Source: Candidatus Galloscillospira excrementavium (GTDB lineage: Bacteria; Bacillota; Clostridia; Oscillospirales; Oscillospiraceae). From it: DNA of 8,573 nucleotides. This document shows, one piece after another, positions 1 through 6,249 of the stretch (its first letter is position 1; the number at the start of each line of letters is the position of its first letter). The stretch lies in NCBI GenBank assembly GCA_018711785.1, contig DVHW01000253.1, forward strand, positions 1 through 8,573, read 5' to 3'. The notes beneath the pieces were generated by a model that saw only the letters and a program-made list of their open reading frames with translations, was not told the DNA's origin and made no database searches. The position numbers were made by a program, and so were the translations under genes.

Positions 1-2
1 TA

Positions 3-31
3 TTGCAATTTGGTTACATAACATTTATACT
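3..31 (+). promoter_or_regulatory. Promoter of the dcw operon (sigma-A type)
   Basis: A TTGCAA hexamer at 3-8 (4 of 6 to the -35 consensus) and a TATACT hexamer at 26-31 (5 of 6 to the -10 consensus) are separated by exactly 17 nt. The stretch is AT-rich in an otherwise very GC-rich window. Transcription would start near 37-39, just before the AGTGGGG repeats, so a bound repressor would cover the start point. The nearest gene downstream is mraZ, and all genes in the window run in the same direction, so this is probably the main promoter of the cluster. The boxes are seen directly; activity is inferred. Confidence 0.75.
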
Positions 32-40
32 AGAAGTCAC

Positions 41-97
41 AGTGGGGCAAAGTGGGGGAAAGTAGAGCCCAAATTCATCAAAGTGGGGAAGTGAGGA
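41..97 (+). promoter_or_regulatory. Putative MraZ operator (tandem AGTGGGG boxes)
   Basis: AGTGGGG at 41-47 and again at 51-57, then a degraded copy AGTAGAG at 61-67, form direct repeats with an exact 10-nt period. A further good copy, AAAGTGGGG, lies at 80-88, and a weak one (AGTGAGG) at 90-96. Known MraZ operators are tandem direct repeats with about one helical turn between copies: TGGGN with 5-nt spacers in E. coli, and AAAGTG(T/G) repeats in Mycoplasma. The boxes here match both descriptions. Their place between the likely transcription start and mraZ suggests autorepression of the operon by MraZ. Repeats and spacing are seen; binding is inferred from the family. Confidence 0.75.
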
Positions 98-99
98 CC

Positions 100-525
100 G
101 TGCTGAGCGCAACTGGCACCTATGAACACAGCCTGGACGCCAAGGGCCGGCTCTTCATCCCCGCCCAGCTGCGCAAGGAGCTGGGGGACACCCTCTACGT
201 CACCATGGGCCTGGACGGCTGCCTGGCCGTCTACCCTCAGGAGACCTGGGACACCTTTACCGAGCGCTTTGCCTCCATGCCCATGAGCCAGTCCAAGGCC
301 ATGCGGCCCCTCTTCGCCAACGCCGCCAAGTGCGAGCCCGACAGCCAGGGCCGCATCGTCATCCCCCAGAAGCTGCGCACCTTCGCCGGCCTCGGGAAGG
401 ATGCGGTGATCATCGGCGTCCACAACCGGGCCGAGATCTGGAGCGCGGAGCGCTGGAAGGCGGAGGAAGAGGAAGAGATGACCCCCGAGAAGATGAACGA
501 GATCCTGGGCGGCCTGGGACTGTGA
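100..525 (+). CDS. mraZ: Transcriptional regulator MraZ
   Basis: MraZ is a DNA-binding regulator of the dcw cluster that forms oligomeric rings and binds tandem repeats upstream of its own gene. The predicted 141-residue protein matches the usual length (about 140-150). It has two SpoVT-AbrB-like halves, each with the signature DxxxR: DAKGR at residues 13-17 followed by LFIP, and DSQGR at 81-85 followed by IVIP. The reading frame is open from GTG at 52, but that start lies inside the operator only about 14 nt after the predicted transcription start. I chose GTG at 100 because it gives the family-typical N-terminus (GTYEHSLD begins at residue 6) and has GAGG at 93-96. GTG at 91 is the alternative and would add three residues. 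The stop lies 8 nt before rsmH. The gene is first in the operon. The identity is secure; the start is less so. Confidence 0.95.
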   Translation: MLSATGTYEHSLDAKGRLFIPAQLRKELGDTLYVTMGLDGCLAVYPQETWDTFTERFASMPMSQSKAMRPLFANAAKCEPDSQGRIVIPQKLRTFAGLGKDAVIIGVHNRAEIWSAERWKAEEEEEMTPEKMNEILGGLGL

Positions 526-533
526 GCGGCGAG

Positions 534-1466
534 ATGGAATTTACCCACAAGCCGGTGCTCCTGGCCGAGTGCGTCGAGGGGCTGAACATCCGGCCCGGCG
601 GCGTCTATGTGGACGGCACCCTGGGCCGGGCGGGCCACAGCCGGGCCATCGCGGAGAGGCTCACCACCGGGCGGCTCATCTGCATCGACCGGGACCAGGC
701 GGCCCTTGCCGCCGCCCCGGTGCGGCTGGAGGGGCTGATGGACCATGTGACGCTCCTCCACGGCAACTTCGCCGACCTGGAGACCCTGCTCTCCCCTCTG
801 CACCTGCCCGGGGTGGACGGGATGCTCTTCGACCTGGGGGTCTCCTCCCCCCAGCTGGACGACGCCAGCCGGGGATTCTCCTATCTGTCCGACGCGCCCC
901 TGGACATGCGAATGGACCGGGACGACACCCTGACGGCCCGGACGGTGGTAAACGAGTGGCCCCAGGAGGAGCTGCGGCGCATCCTCTCCCAGTACGGGGA
1001 GGAGCGGTATGCCCCCGCCATCGCGGCGGCCATCGTCCGGGCCAGGGGACGAGCTTCTATCGAGACTACCCTGGAGCTGGTGGACATCATCAAGTCCGCC
1101 ATGCCGCCCCAGGCCCTGCGGGAGAAGCAGCACCCGGCCAAGCGCAGCTTCCAGGCCATCCGCATCGCGGTCAACGACGAGCTGACGGCGGTGGAACGGG
1201 TGCTCCGCCAGGCGGTGCCCCTGCTGAATCCGGGGGGACGTTTGTGCGTCATCTCCTTCCACTCCCTGGAGGACCGCATCGTGAAAAACACTCTGGCCGA
1301 GTTCGCCAGGGGCTGCACCTGCCCGCCGGACTTCCCAGTGTGCGTGTGCGGCAAGAAGCCCCAGGTCCGGCTGGTCAACCGAAAGCCCATCATCTCCGGC
1401 CCACAGGAGCTGGAGGAGAACCCGAGAGCCCGGAGCGCCAAGCTCCGCGTCGCAGAAAAACTCTAA
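534..1466 (+). CDS. rsmH: 16S rRNA (cytosine(1402)-N(4))-methyltransferase RsmH
   Basis: RsmH (formerly MraW) uses S-adenosylmethionine to methylate N4 of C1402 in 16S rRNA, in the decoding centre of the small subunit. The 310-residue product has the family's usual length. Visible signatures are the SAM-binding loop DGTLGRAGHS from residue 27, IDRDQ of the next strand, the hallmark DLGVSSPQLDDASRGF from residue 100, HPAKRSFQAIRIAVNDEL, and SFHSLEDR at 241-248. A four-cysteine cluster follows (CTCPPDFPVCVCGKKP), a pattern I recall from Firmicute homologues that may bind a metal. ATG at 534 gives the family-typical start MEFTHKPVLL. GTG at 522 is in frame and overlaps the mraZ stop as GTGA, so it is a possible alternative. 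No strong Shine-Dalgarno precedes either, which suggests translational coupling to mraZ. Confidence 0.97.
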   Translation: MEFTHKPVLLAECVEGLNIRPGGVYVDGTLGRAGHSRAIAERLTTGRLICIDRDQAALAAAPVRLEGLMDHVTLLHGNFADLETLLSPLHLPGVDGMLFDLGVSSPQLDDASRGFSYLSDAPLDMRMDRDDTLTARTVVNEWPQEELRRILSQYGEERYAPAIAAAIVRARGRASIETTLELVDIIKSAMPPQALREKQHPAKRSFQAIRIAVNDELTAVERVLRQAVPLLNPGGRLCVISFHSLEDRIVKNTLAEFARGCTCPPDFPVCVCGKKPQVRLVNRKPIISGPQELEENPRARSAKLRVAEKL

Positions 1467-1494
1467 TCCATACCAGAGACAGGATGTGACCCCT

Positions 1495-2061
1495 ATGGCA
1501 GCAGCCGTGGCCAGAAGAGAGCGCAGATATCGCACCGGACGGACCGCCTATGGCCCCGACCTGACCGCCTATGACGGCAGCGCCGCCCGGGTGCTGGAGC
1601 GGGAGGAGGTCCTCCAGCCCAGACCCCAGGTCCGCCCCCGGGAGCGGGCGGTCGCCCGTCCCAAGGTGCGGGTGCGGGAGGCGGGACAGGTGTCCCTCTT
1701 CGCCGTGGTGGGCTTCCTGGCGGTAGGCGTGTTCGCCGCGCTGGTGCTGATGAGCAATGTGAAGCTGGCCGCCCTGTCCAGCCAGGTGACGAGCCTCAGC
1801 GATGAGCTGTCTGAACTGCAGAGTGAGGAGGCCAAGCTGCGGGCGGAGTATGAGCTGTCGGTGGATCTGGCGGCGCTGGAGCAGAGCCTGACCGAGAGCG
1901 GCACCATGGTCAAGCCTCAGAGCGGGCAGGTCATCTATCTGGACCTGTCTGAGCCGGACCGGGTGGAGCTGTTCCAGGAGGAGAACACTGCCGACGGGCT
2001 GAACAGCGCTCTGGAGAGTGTGAAGCAGGTCTTTGAAAACGTGGTGGAATATTTCCGCTGA
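1495..2061 (+). CDS. ftsL: FtsL-like cell division protein (septum-formation initiator type)
   Basis: This is a small single-pass (bitopic) membrane protein, in the cluster position always held by FtsL. FtsL forms a coiled coil with FtsB/DivIC and, through FtsQ/DivIB, activates the septal FtsW-PBP synthase. The 188-residue product has four parts: a basic, arginine- and proline-rich cytoplasmic tail (about 1-65), one hydrophobic helix (about 66-87), a heptad-like coiled coil (about 94-130), and an acidic C-terminal extension ending in an amphipathic-looking helix. The segment after the coil, with TMVKP then QVIYL, resembles the FtsL pattern of GM-x-P followed by Q. It is longer than B. subtilis FtsL (about 117 residues) at both ends. 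ATG at 1495 has AGGA 10 nt upstream; in-frame GTG at 1486 sits only 1 nt from that AGGA and is less likely. Sequence alone is weak evidence for FtsL; position and architecture carry the call. Confidence 0.85.
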   Translation: MAAAVARRERRYRTGRTAYGPDLTAYDGSAARVLEREEVLQPRPQVRPRERAVARPKVRVREAGQVSLFAVVGFLAVGVFAALVLMSNVKLAALSSQVTSLSDELSELQSEEAKLRAEYELSVDLAALEQSLTESGTMVKPQSGQVIYLDLSEPDRVELFQEENTADGLNSALESVKQVFENVVEYFR

Positions 2062-2067
2062 GTGCCT

Positions 2068-2097
2068 CCATATATTGATTTGCAGACCCCATAAAAA
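2068..2097 (+). promoter_or_regulatory. Candidate sporulation sigma-E-like promoter before the PBP gene
   Basis: CCATATA at 2068-2074 resembles the sigma-E -35 element (K-M-ATA-W-W, 6 of 7). CATAAAAA at 2090-2097 resembles the -10 element (CATACAAT, 6 of 8). The spacing is 15 nt. In B. subtilis, spoVD, a homologue of the downstream gene, is transcribed from a sigma-E promoter, which motivates the comparison. The match is in an AT-rich patch and could be chance. No good sigma-A promoter is visible here. Confidence 0.25.
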
Positions 2098-2103
2098 CAG
2101 AAA

Positions 2104-2123
2104 CGGGCTGCCCCGGCGGCCCG
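2104..2123 (+). other. GC-rich hairpin in the PBP leader
   Basis: CGGGCTGC at 2104-2111 pairs with GCGGCCCG at 2116-2123 through eight pairs, including one G-U, leaving a 4-nt loop (CCCG). No run of T follows, so it is not a standard intrinsic terminator. It ends 9 nt before the longer inverted repeat. Confidence 0.55.
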
Positions 2124-2132
2124 GTGTGCAGG

Positions 2133-2170
2133 GTGAGGGCGTAAGAAAAGAAGTTTTCTTACGCCCTCAC
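2133..2170 (+). repeat. Perfect 17-bp inverted repeat with 4-nt loop
   Basis: GTGAGGGCGTAAGAAAA at 2133-2149 is the exact reverse complement of TTTTCTTACGCCCTCAC at 2154-2170, with loop GAAG. A perfect 17-bp stem is very unlikely by chance in non-coding DNA. It lacks a trailing T-run on either strand, so it is not a canonical terminator. It could be a dispersed palindromic repeat, an RNase III-type processing site, an RNA-stabilising or attenuating structure, or a protein-binding dyad. Only one copy occurs in this window. Confidence 0.9.
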
Positions 2171-2241
2171 ACGGTACAGACAGAAAAGAAGAACCAGCTC
2201 GAAGGAGGGCGGCGGGCCGCTCCCGGAGAGGGATACCGCGC

Positions 2242-2255
2242 CGCGGGAAACCGCG
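2242..2255 (+). other. GNRA-tetraloop hairpin next to the PBP ribosome binding site
   Basis: CGCGG at 2242-2246 pairs perfectly with CCGCG at 2251-2255 around a GAAA tetraloop, a very stable RNA loop class. It ends 5 nt before the AAAGGA ribosome binding site (2260-2265). It may keep the site single-stranded or take part in a switch with the other leader hairpins; no function can be shown from the sequence. Confidence 0.6.
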
Positions 2256-2272
2256 AGAGAAAGGATACGTCC

Positions 2273-4660
2273 ATGTCCAGGCAGAACCGAGAAAACACAC
2301 GCCATTCGCAGAGCGACCGCCGGGGCAACCGGACCATTCTGGGGCGCACCATCGTCCTTCTGGTGGTGTTCGGCATCCTGGCGTTCATCCCCCTGCTGGT
2401 GACACTCTACAAGATCCAGATCGTACAGCACGACTATTACGAGGAACTGGCCATCAACCAGCAGACCCGGGATGTGGCGGTGGAGGCCAACCGGGGCACC
2501 ATCTACGACCGCAACGGGAACACCCTGGCCATGAGCGCCACCGTCTACCGGATCATTGTCTCCCCGCGGGACCTGGTCCAGGTCCAGGAAAACTATGCCG
2601 AGCGGGTGGAGAAGGCGGGGGGAGACCCCGACAAGATGCCCTCCACGCCGGAGCCTACCAATGAGCTGGTGGCCCAGGGCCTCTCGGAGATCTTGGGCAT
2701 CGATCAGGAGAGCATCGCGGCGCGGCTGGAGCGGACCTACTCGGCCTATGAGGTGCTTACCAGCCAGGCTGAGGAGGAGGTGGCCGACCAGGTGCGGCAG
2801 TTCATCTCGGACAACGGACTGTCCAACTCCATCGTCGTCACCCCCACCAGCAAGCGCTACTATCCGCAGAATTCCCTGGCCTGTCAGGTCATCGGCTTTG
2901 TCAACGCCAACGGCGGCGCCTACGGCATCGAGGCCCTCTATGAGGAGGAGCTCTCCGGCGAGGTGGGCCGGGTGGTCACCGCCCGCAACGGCAACGGCAC
3001 TGAAATGCTCTCCCGCTACGAGAACTACTACGACGCCACCGACGGCGACGACATTATCCTCACCCTGGACGCCACCATCCAGAGCTACTGCGAGCGCATC
3101 CTGGAAAAGGGCATCGAGACCTTCGAGGTCCAGAACGGCGGTTTCTGCATCGCCATGGACCCGGACACCGGGGCCATCCTGGCCTGGGCCAACTCCCCAA
3201 GCTACGACCTGAACAACCCCAGCGTCATCAGTGACCCGGACGTCCAGGCTGAGCTGGACGCCCTCAAGGCCACCTACGGCGAGGACAGCGACGAGTACCT
3301 GGAGGCCCTGGGCAACGCCCAGATGGCCCAGTGGCGCAACAAGGCCATCAACGACACCTATGAGCCCGGCTCCACCTTCAAGTCCATGGTTCTGGCTGCC
3401 GCCCTGGAGGAGGGCGTGGTCAGCGACAGCGACACCTTCACCTGCACCGGCAGCGTGCGGGTGGCGGGCTATACCATCCAGTGCTCCCGCCGCTCCGGCC
3501 ACGGCACCCAGACCTTGGCCGAGGCGGTGGCCAACTCCTGCAACCCCGCCTTCATCGAGATCGGCCAGCGGCTGGGGGCGGAGAAGTTCTACGACTACCT
3601 GGAGGACTTCGGCTTCACCGAGCTCACCGGCATCGACATGCAGGGCGAGTCCACCAGCCTGATTTGGAGCCGGGAGTACTTCACCAGCCTGGAGGGCATC
3701 GCCTCCCTGGCCACCGCGTCCTTCGGCCAGCGGCACAACGTGACCCCCATCCAGCTCATCACGGCGGCCAGCGCGGTCATCAACGGCGGGCACCTGATGC
3801 AGCCCTACGTGATGGACTCCATCGTGGACGCGGAGGGCAACGTGGTGCAGTCCAATGAGCCCACCGAGGTGCGCCAGGTGATCAGCGAGTCCACCAGCCA
3901 GCACGCCCGGGAGATCCTGGAGAAGGTGGTGGACGGCGGCACGGGCAAGAACGCCTACCAGGCGGGCTACCGCATCGGCGGCAAGACCGGCTCCTCCGAG
4001 ACCCTGGAGGACGACCACACCATTGTCTCCTTCCTGGGCTTCGCCCCGGCGGACGACCCCCAGGTCATCATCCTGCTGGCCTACGACAACCCAAAGCCCA
4101 GCGAGCCCGGCAGCAACACCACCAGCGGCGGCTGGTACATCAGCGGCGGCCAGATGGCCGCCCCCATGGCCGGCGAGCTGCTGGCCGACATTTTGGACTA
4201 CCTGGGCGTGGAGAAGCAGTACACCGAGGCCGAGCTCTCCGGCGCGGACACCGCGGTGCCCAGTCTGGTGGGCCTGAGCGCGGCAGACGCCACCACCCGG
4301 CTGGAAAATGCCGGCTTCACCGTCCGCACGGTGGGCGACGGGGAGACCGTCACCGACCAGATGCCGGCCAGCGGGGCCTCCATCCCCGGCGGCAGCCAGG
4401 TGGTCATCTACCTGGGCGAGGAGAAGCCCACCGACAAGGTGAGCGTGCCCGATGTGGTGGGCATGACGCCGGAGCAGGCCCGGGAGGCCCTCCAGAACGC
4501 GGGGCTCTACATCCGGGTCACCGGCGCCACAGGGTACTACACCAGCAGCACCGTGGCGGTGAGCCAGTCCATCCCGGAGGGCACCGAGGTGGAGCGGGGC
4601 ACCGTGGTGGAGGTCCAGTTTATGGACAATGCCAACGAGGGGGCCGGCTGGGGCTTCTGA
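2273..4660 (+). CDS. Class B penicillin-binding protein with two PASTA domains (FtsI/SpoVD type)
   Basis: This is a membrane-anchored D,D-transpeptidase that cross-links peptidoglycan outside the membrane, normally as partner of a SEDS polymerase such as FtsW. The 795-residue protein has a short basic tail, one membrane helix (about 26-46), the PBP dimerisation domain with RGTIYDRNG from residue 74, and the transpeptidase domain. The catalytic motifs are all intact: S367-TFK-370, S422-C-N424 and K571-TGS. Two PASTA domains follow (about 662-718, starting VPSLVGL, and 725-784, starting VPDVVGM). About 40 residues between SYDLNN and WRNKA, rich in acidic and helix-forming residues, precede the active serine and look longer than in Bacillus homologues. 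ATG at 2273 has AAAGGA 7 nt upstream, the best-placed ribosome binding site in the window. It is the only class B PBP here, so it may serve vegetative division (Pbp2B/FtsI), sporulation (SpoVD), or both; I leave the symbol open. Confidence 0.96.
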   Translation: MSRQNRENTRHSQSDRRGNRTILGRTIVLLVVFGILAFIPLLVTLYKIQIVQHDYYEELAINQQTRDVAVEANRGTIYDRNGNTLAMSATVYRIIVSPRDLVQVQENYAERVEKAGGDPDKMPSTPEPTNELVAQGLSEILGIDQESIAARLERTYSAYEVLTSQAEEEVADQVRQFISDNGLSNSIVVTPTSKRYYPQNSLACQVIGFVNANGGAYGIEALYEEELSGEVGRVVTARNGNGTEMLSRYENYYDATDGDDIILTLDATIQSYCERILEKGIETFEVQNGGFCIAMDPDTGAILAWANSPSYDLNNPSVISDPDVQAELDALKATYGEDSDEYLEALGNAQMAQWRNKAINDTYEPGSTFKSMVLAAALEEGVVSDSDTFTCTGSVRVAGYTIQCSRRSGHGTQTLAEAVANSCNPAFIEIGQRLGAEKFYDYLEDFGFTELTGIDMQGESTSLIWSREYFTSLEGIASLATASFGQRHNVTPIQLITAASAVINGGHLMQPYVMDSIVDAEGNVVQSNEPTEVRQVISESTSQHAREILEKVVDGGTGKNAYQAGYRIGGKTGSSETLEDDHTIVSFLGFAPADDPQVIILLAYDNPKPSEPGSNTTSGGWYISGGQMAAPMAGELLADILDYLGVEKQYTEAELSGADTAVPSLVGLSAADATTRLENAGFTVRTVGDGETVTDQMPASGASIPGGSQVVIYLGEEKPTDKVSVPDVVGMTPEQAREALQNAGLYIRVTGATGYYTSSTVAVSQSIPEGTEVERGTVVEVQFMDNANEGAGWGF

Positions 4661-4699
4661 CGCCCACGGCGCACCTGGAAACCATCAGGGGGTGAGCGC

Positions 4700-6142
4700 A
4701 TGAGACTGGAGCAGCTGCTGACCGGCGTGGAGGTCCTGGAGAACGCCGCCGGCGGGGATGTGGAAATTTCAGGCGTTTGCTATGACACCCGGGAGCTTGC
4801 GCCGGGGGAGCTCTTCGTGGCTCTCCCGGGCTATAAGACCGACGGCCACCGCTTCCTGGCCGAGGCGGTGGAGAAGGGGGCCCGCGCCGCGGTGTGCCAG
4901 CGTGCTCCGGCGGCCCCCGGGCCCTGGATTGTGGTGCCCGACGCCCGGGCGGCCCTGGCCGTCCTCTCGGCCAACTGGTTCGGCCACCCGGCAGAGGAGC
5001 TGAACGTGCTGGCTGTCACCGGCACGAACGGCAAGACCACCACCACCTACCTCCTCAAGTCGGTGCTGGAGCGGGTGCTGGGGGCCAGGGTGGGCCTCAT
5101 CGGCACGAACCAGAACCTCATCGGGGACACCGCCCTCCCCGCCCACCGCACCACCCCCGAGTCCTGGGAGGTGCAGAAGCTCCTGCGGGAGATGGCGGAC
5201 GGGGGGTGTACCTGGGCGGTGATGGAGGTCTCCTCCCACGCCCTGGTCCTCCACCGGGTGGACGGCATCCCCTTCCGAGCGGGCATCTTCACCAACCTGA
5301 CCCGGGACCACCTGGACTTCCACGGCACTATGGAGGCCTACCGGGACGCCAAGGGACTGCTGTTCCGCCAGTGCGGCACGGCGGTGCTCAACCTGGACGA
5401 CGAGGCCGGGCGGTACTTTGCCCAAACGGTCTCCGTCCCCAAATACACTTACTCCGAGAACAAGGACGCGGCCGACCTGACGGCCAAGAACCTGCGCCTC
5501 TTCCCCGACCGGGTGGAGTTCGAGGCGGTGACCTTGGGGGGGATTTCCCGGGTAAGGCTGCCCATCCCCGGCGGGTTCAGCATCTACAACGCCCTGGGGG
5601 TCATCGCCTGCACCCAGGCGCTGGGCCTGCCCCTAGCGGAGGTGGCCGCCGCCCTGGGAGAGGCGAAGGGGGTCAAGGGCCGCATCGAGGTGGTGCCCAC
5701 CCCCGCGCCCTACACGGTGCTCATCGACTACGCCCACACCCCCGACGCCCTGGTGAACATCCTGACCACGGCCCGGGACTTCACCGCCGGCCGGCTCATC
5801 TGCCTCTTCGGCTGCGGGGGGGACCGGGACCGGACCAAGCGGCCCATCATGGGCTCCATCGCCGGGGAGCTGGCCGACGTCGCGGTGGTCACCAGCGACA
5901 ACCCCCGCACTGAGGACCCGGAGGCCATCATCGGCGACATCCTCTCCGGCATGGAGGGGAGCGGAGCAAAGCGCCTGGTGGAGCCCGACCGCCGCTCGGC
6001 CATCCGCCTGGCCCTCTCCCTGGGGCAGGCGGGGGATGTGATCGTCCTGGCGGGCAAGGGCCACGAGACCTACCAGGAGGTGGACGGTGTGCAGCACCAC
6101 CTGGACGAGCGGGAGGAAGTGGCGGCATTTTTTGCCTCCTGA
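4700..6142 (+). CDS. murE: UDP-N-acetylmuramoyl-L-alanyl-D-glutamate--2,6-diaminopimelate ligase
   Basis: MurE is the cytoplasmic ATP-dependent ligase that adds the third amino acid to UDP-MurNAc-L-Ala-D-Glu. The 480-residue protein has the three Mur ligase domains: the N-terminal UDP-binding part with CYDTRELAPGELFVALPG, the central ATPase with TGTNGKTTTT from residue 107 and MEVSSHAL from 175, and the C-terminal domain with GKGHE at 452-456. K218 in DAKGLLF fits the carbamylated lysine of the family. DNPR at 400-403 is the motif that recognises meso-diaminopimelate rather than lysine, so the stem peptide probably carries meso-DAP. The start ATG is preceded by AGGGGGTGA with a 4-nt gap, a G-rich version of the Shine-Dalgarno. 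It lies 39 nt after the PBP gene, consistent with one transcript. It is not followed by murF, its usual neighbour. Confidence 0.97.
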   Translation: MRLEQLLTGVEVLENAAGGDVEISGVCYDTRELAPGELFVALPGYKTDGHRFLAEAVEKGARAAVCQRAPAAPGPWIVVPDARAALAVLSANWFGHPAEELNVLAVTGTNGKTTTTYLLKSVLERVLGARVGLIGTNQNLIGDTALPAHRTTPESWEVQKLLREMADGGCTWAVMEVSSHALVLHRVDGIPFRAGIFTNLTRDHLDFHGTMEAYRDAKGLLFRQCGTAVLNLDDEAGRYFAQTVSVPKYTYSENKDAADLTAKNLRLFPDRVEFEAVTLGGISRVRLPIPGGFSIYNALGVIACTQALGLPLAEVAAALGEAKGVKGRIEVVPTPAPYTVLIDYAHTPDALVNILTTARDFTAGRLICLFGCGGDRDRTKRPIMGSIAGELADVAVVTSDNPRTEDPEAIIGDILSGMEGSGAKRLVEPDRRSAIRLALSLGQAGDVIVLAGKGHETYQEVDGVQHHLDEREEVAAFFAS

Positions 6143-6188
6143 CCGGGCAACTTTGTTACTTTTTTGAGTGGAAGCGCCCCGCGATGTG

Positions 6189-6207
6189 TGGTAGAATAAA
6201 GCGCTTT
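6189..6207 (+). promoter_or_regulatory. Candidate internal promoter (extended -10) with overlapping palindrome, upstream of mraY
   Basis: The 107-nt gap between murE and mraY (6143-6249) is locally AT-richer than the genes. TGGTAGAAT at 6189-6197 fits an extended -10 element (TGnTATAAT, one mismatch). At 17-nt spacing the -35 is poor (TGGAAG, 6169-6174), which extended -10 promoters tolerate. TTGAGT at 6164-6169 is a better -35 but 22 nt away. A perfect 10-bp palindrome, AAAGCGCTTT at 6198-6207, sits on the expected start point and could be an operator half or chance. A promoter here would let mraY, ftsW and murG be expressed apart from the main one. Confidence 0.4.
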
Positions 6208-6249
6208 TGAAGCGACGTGCGGAGCCGGGAGGCTTTGGGAGGTTGAAAA

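Larger units (their letters stand above)
2062..2272 (+). promoter_or_regulatory. Structured non-coding leader between ftsL and the PBP gene
   Basis: These 211 nt are the longest gap in the window. They contain a candidate sigma-E-like promoter (2068-2097), a GC-rich hairpin (2104-2123), a perfect 17-bp stem (2133-2170), an unused AAGGAGGG (2202-2209) whose 3' half can pair within a hairpin at 2207-2222, and a 5-bp GAAA-capped hairpin (2242-2255) just upstream of the real ribosome binding site. The frame of the PBP gene stays open through the region, but the translation looks unlike protein and no good start with a binding site lies upstream, so I treat it as untranslated. It probably influences expression of the PBP gene, by structure or by a separate promoter; that is inference. 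Confidence 0.5.

Noticed and set aside
52..99. N-terminal extension of mraZ from GTG at 52
   Set aside because: It would translate the operator repeats, leave almost no leader after the predicted transcription start, and add 16 residues not typical of the family.
237..1535. Long - strand frames opposite mraZ/rsmH (432 codons) and opposite murE, mraY and ftsW (up to about 400 codons)
   Set aside because: All lie opposite confidently identified genes, have biased shadow-like composition and no family motifs; high GC makes stop codons rare on the opposite strand.
2133..2170. Intrinsic terminator after ftsL
   Set aside because: The stem is strong but no T-run follows it on the + strand, and the operon continues in the same direction. 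The T-run present is inside the stem.
2033..2272. N-terminal extension of the PBP from TTG at 2033
   Set aside because: It overlaps the end of ftsL, reads through the hairpins as protein-unlike sequence, and the ATG at 2273 has a well-placed ribosome binding site and gives a normal class B PBP N-terminus.
2202..2272. A small gene using the AAGGAGGG at 2202-2209
   Set aside because: No ATG, GTG or TTG occurs 4-12 nt downstream, so no start fits.
2159..4018. A 619-codon open frame on the - strand opposite the PBP gene
   Set aside because: It is a shadow of GC-rich codons: the + strand frame has intact PBP catalytic motifs, while the antisense translation is low-complexity (G, V, L, H, D rich) with no recognisable domain or suitable start context.
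6143..6166. Terminator after murE, suggested by the T-rich stretch near 6151-6165
   Set aside because: No stable GC stem immediately precedes the T-run; the best pairings nearby are only 3-4 bp.
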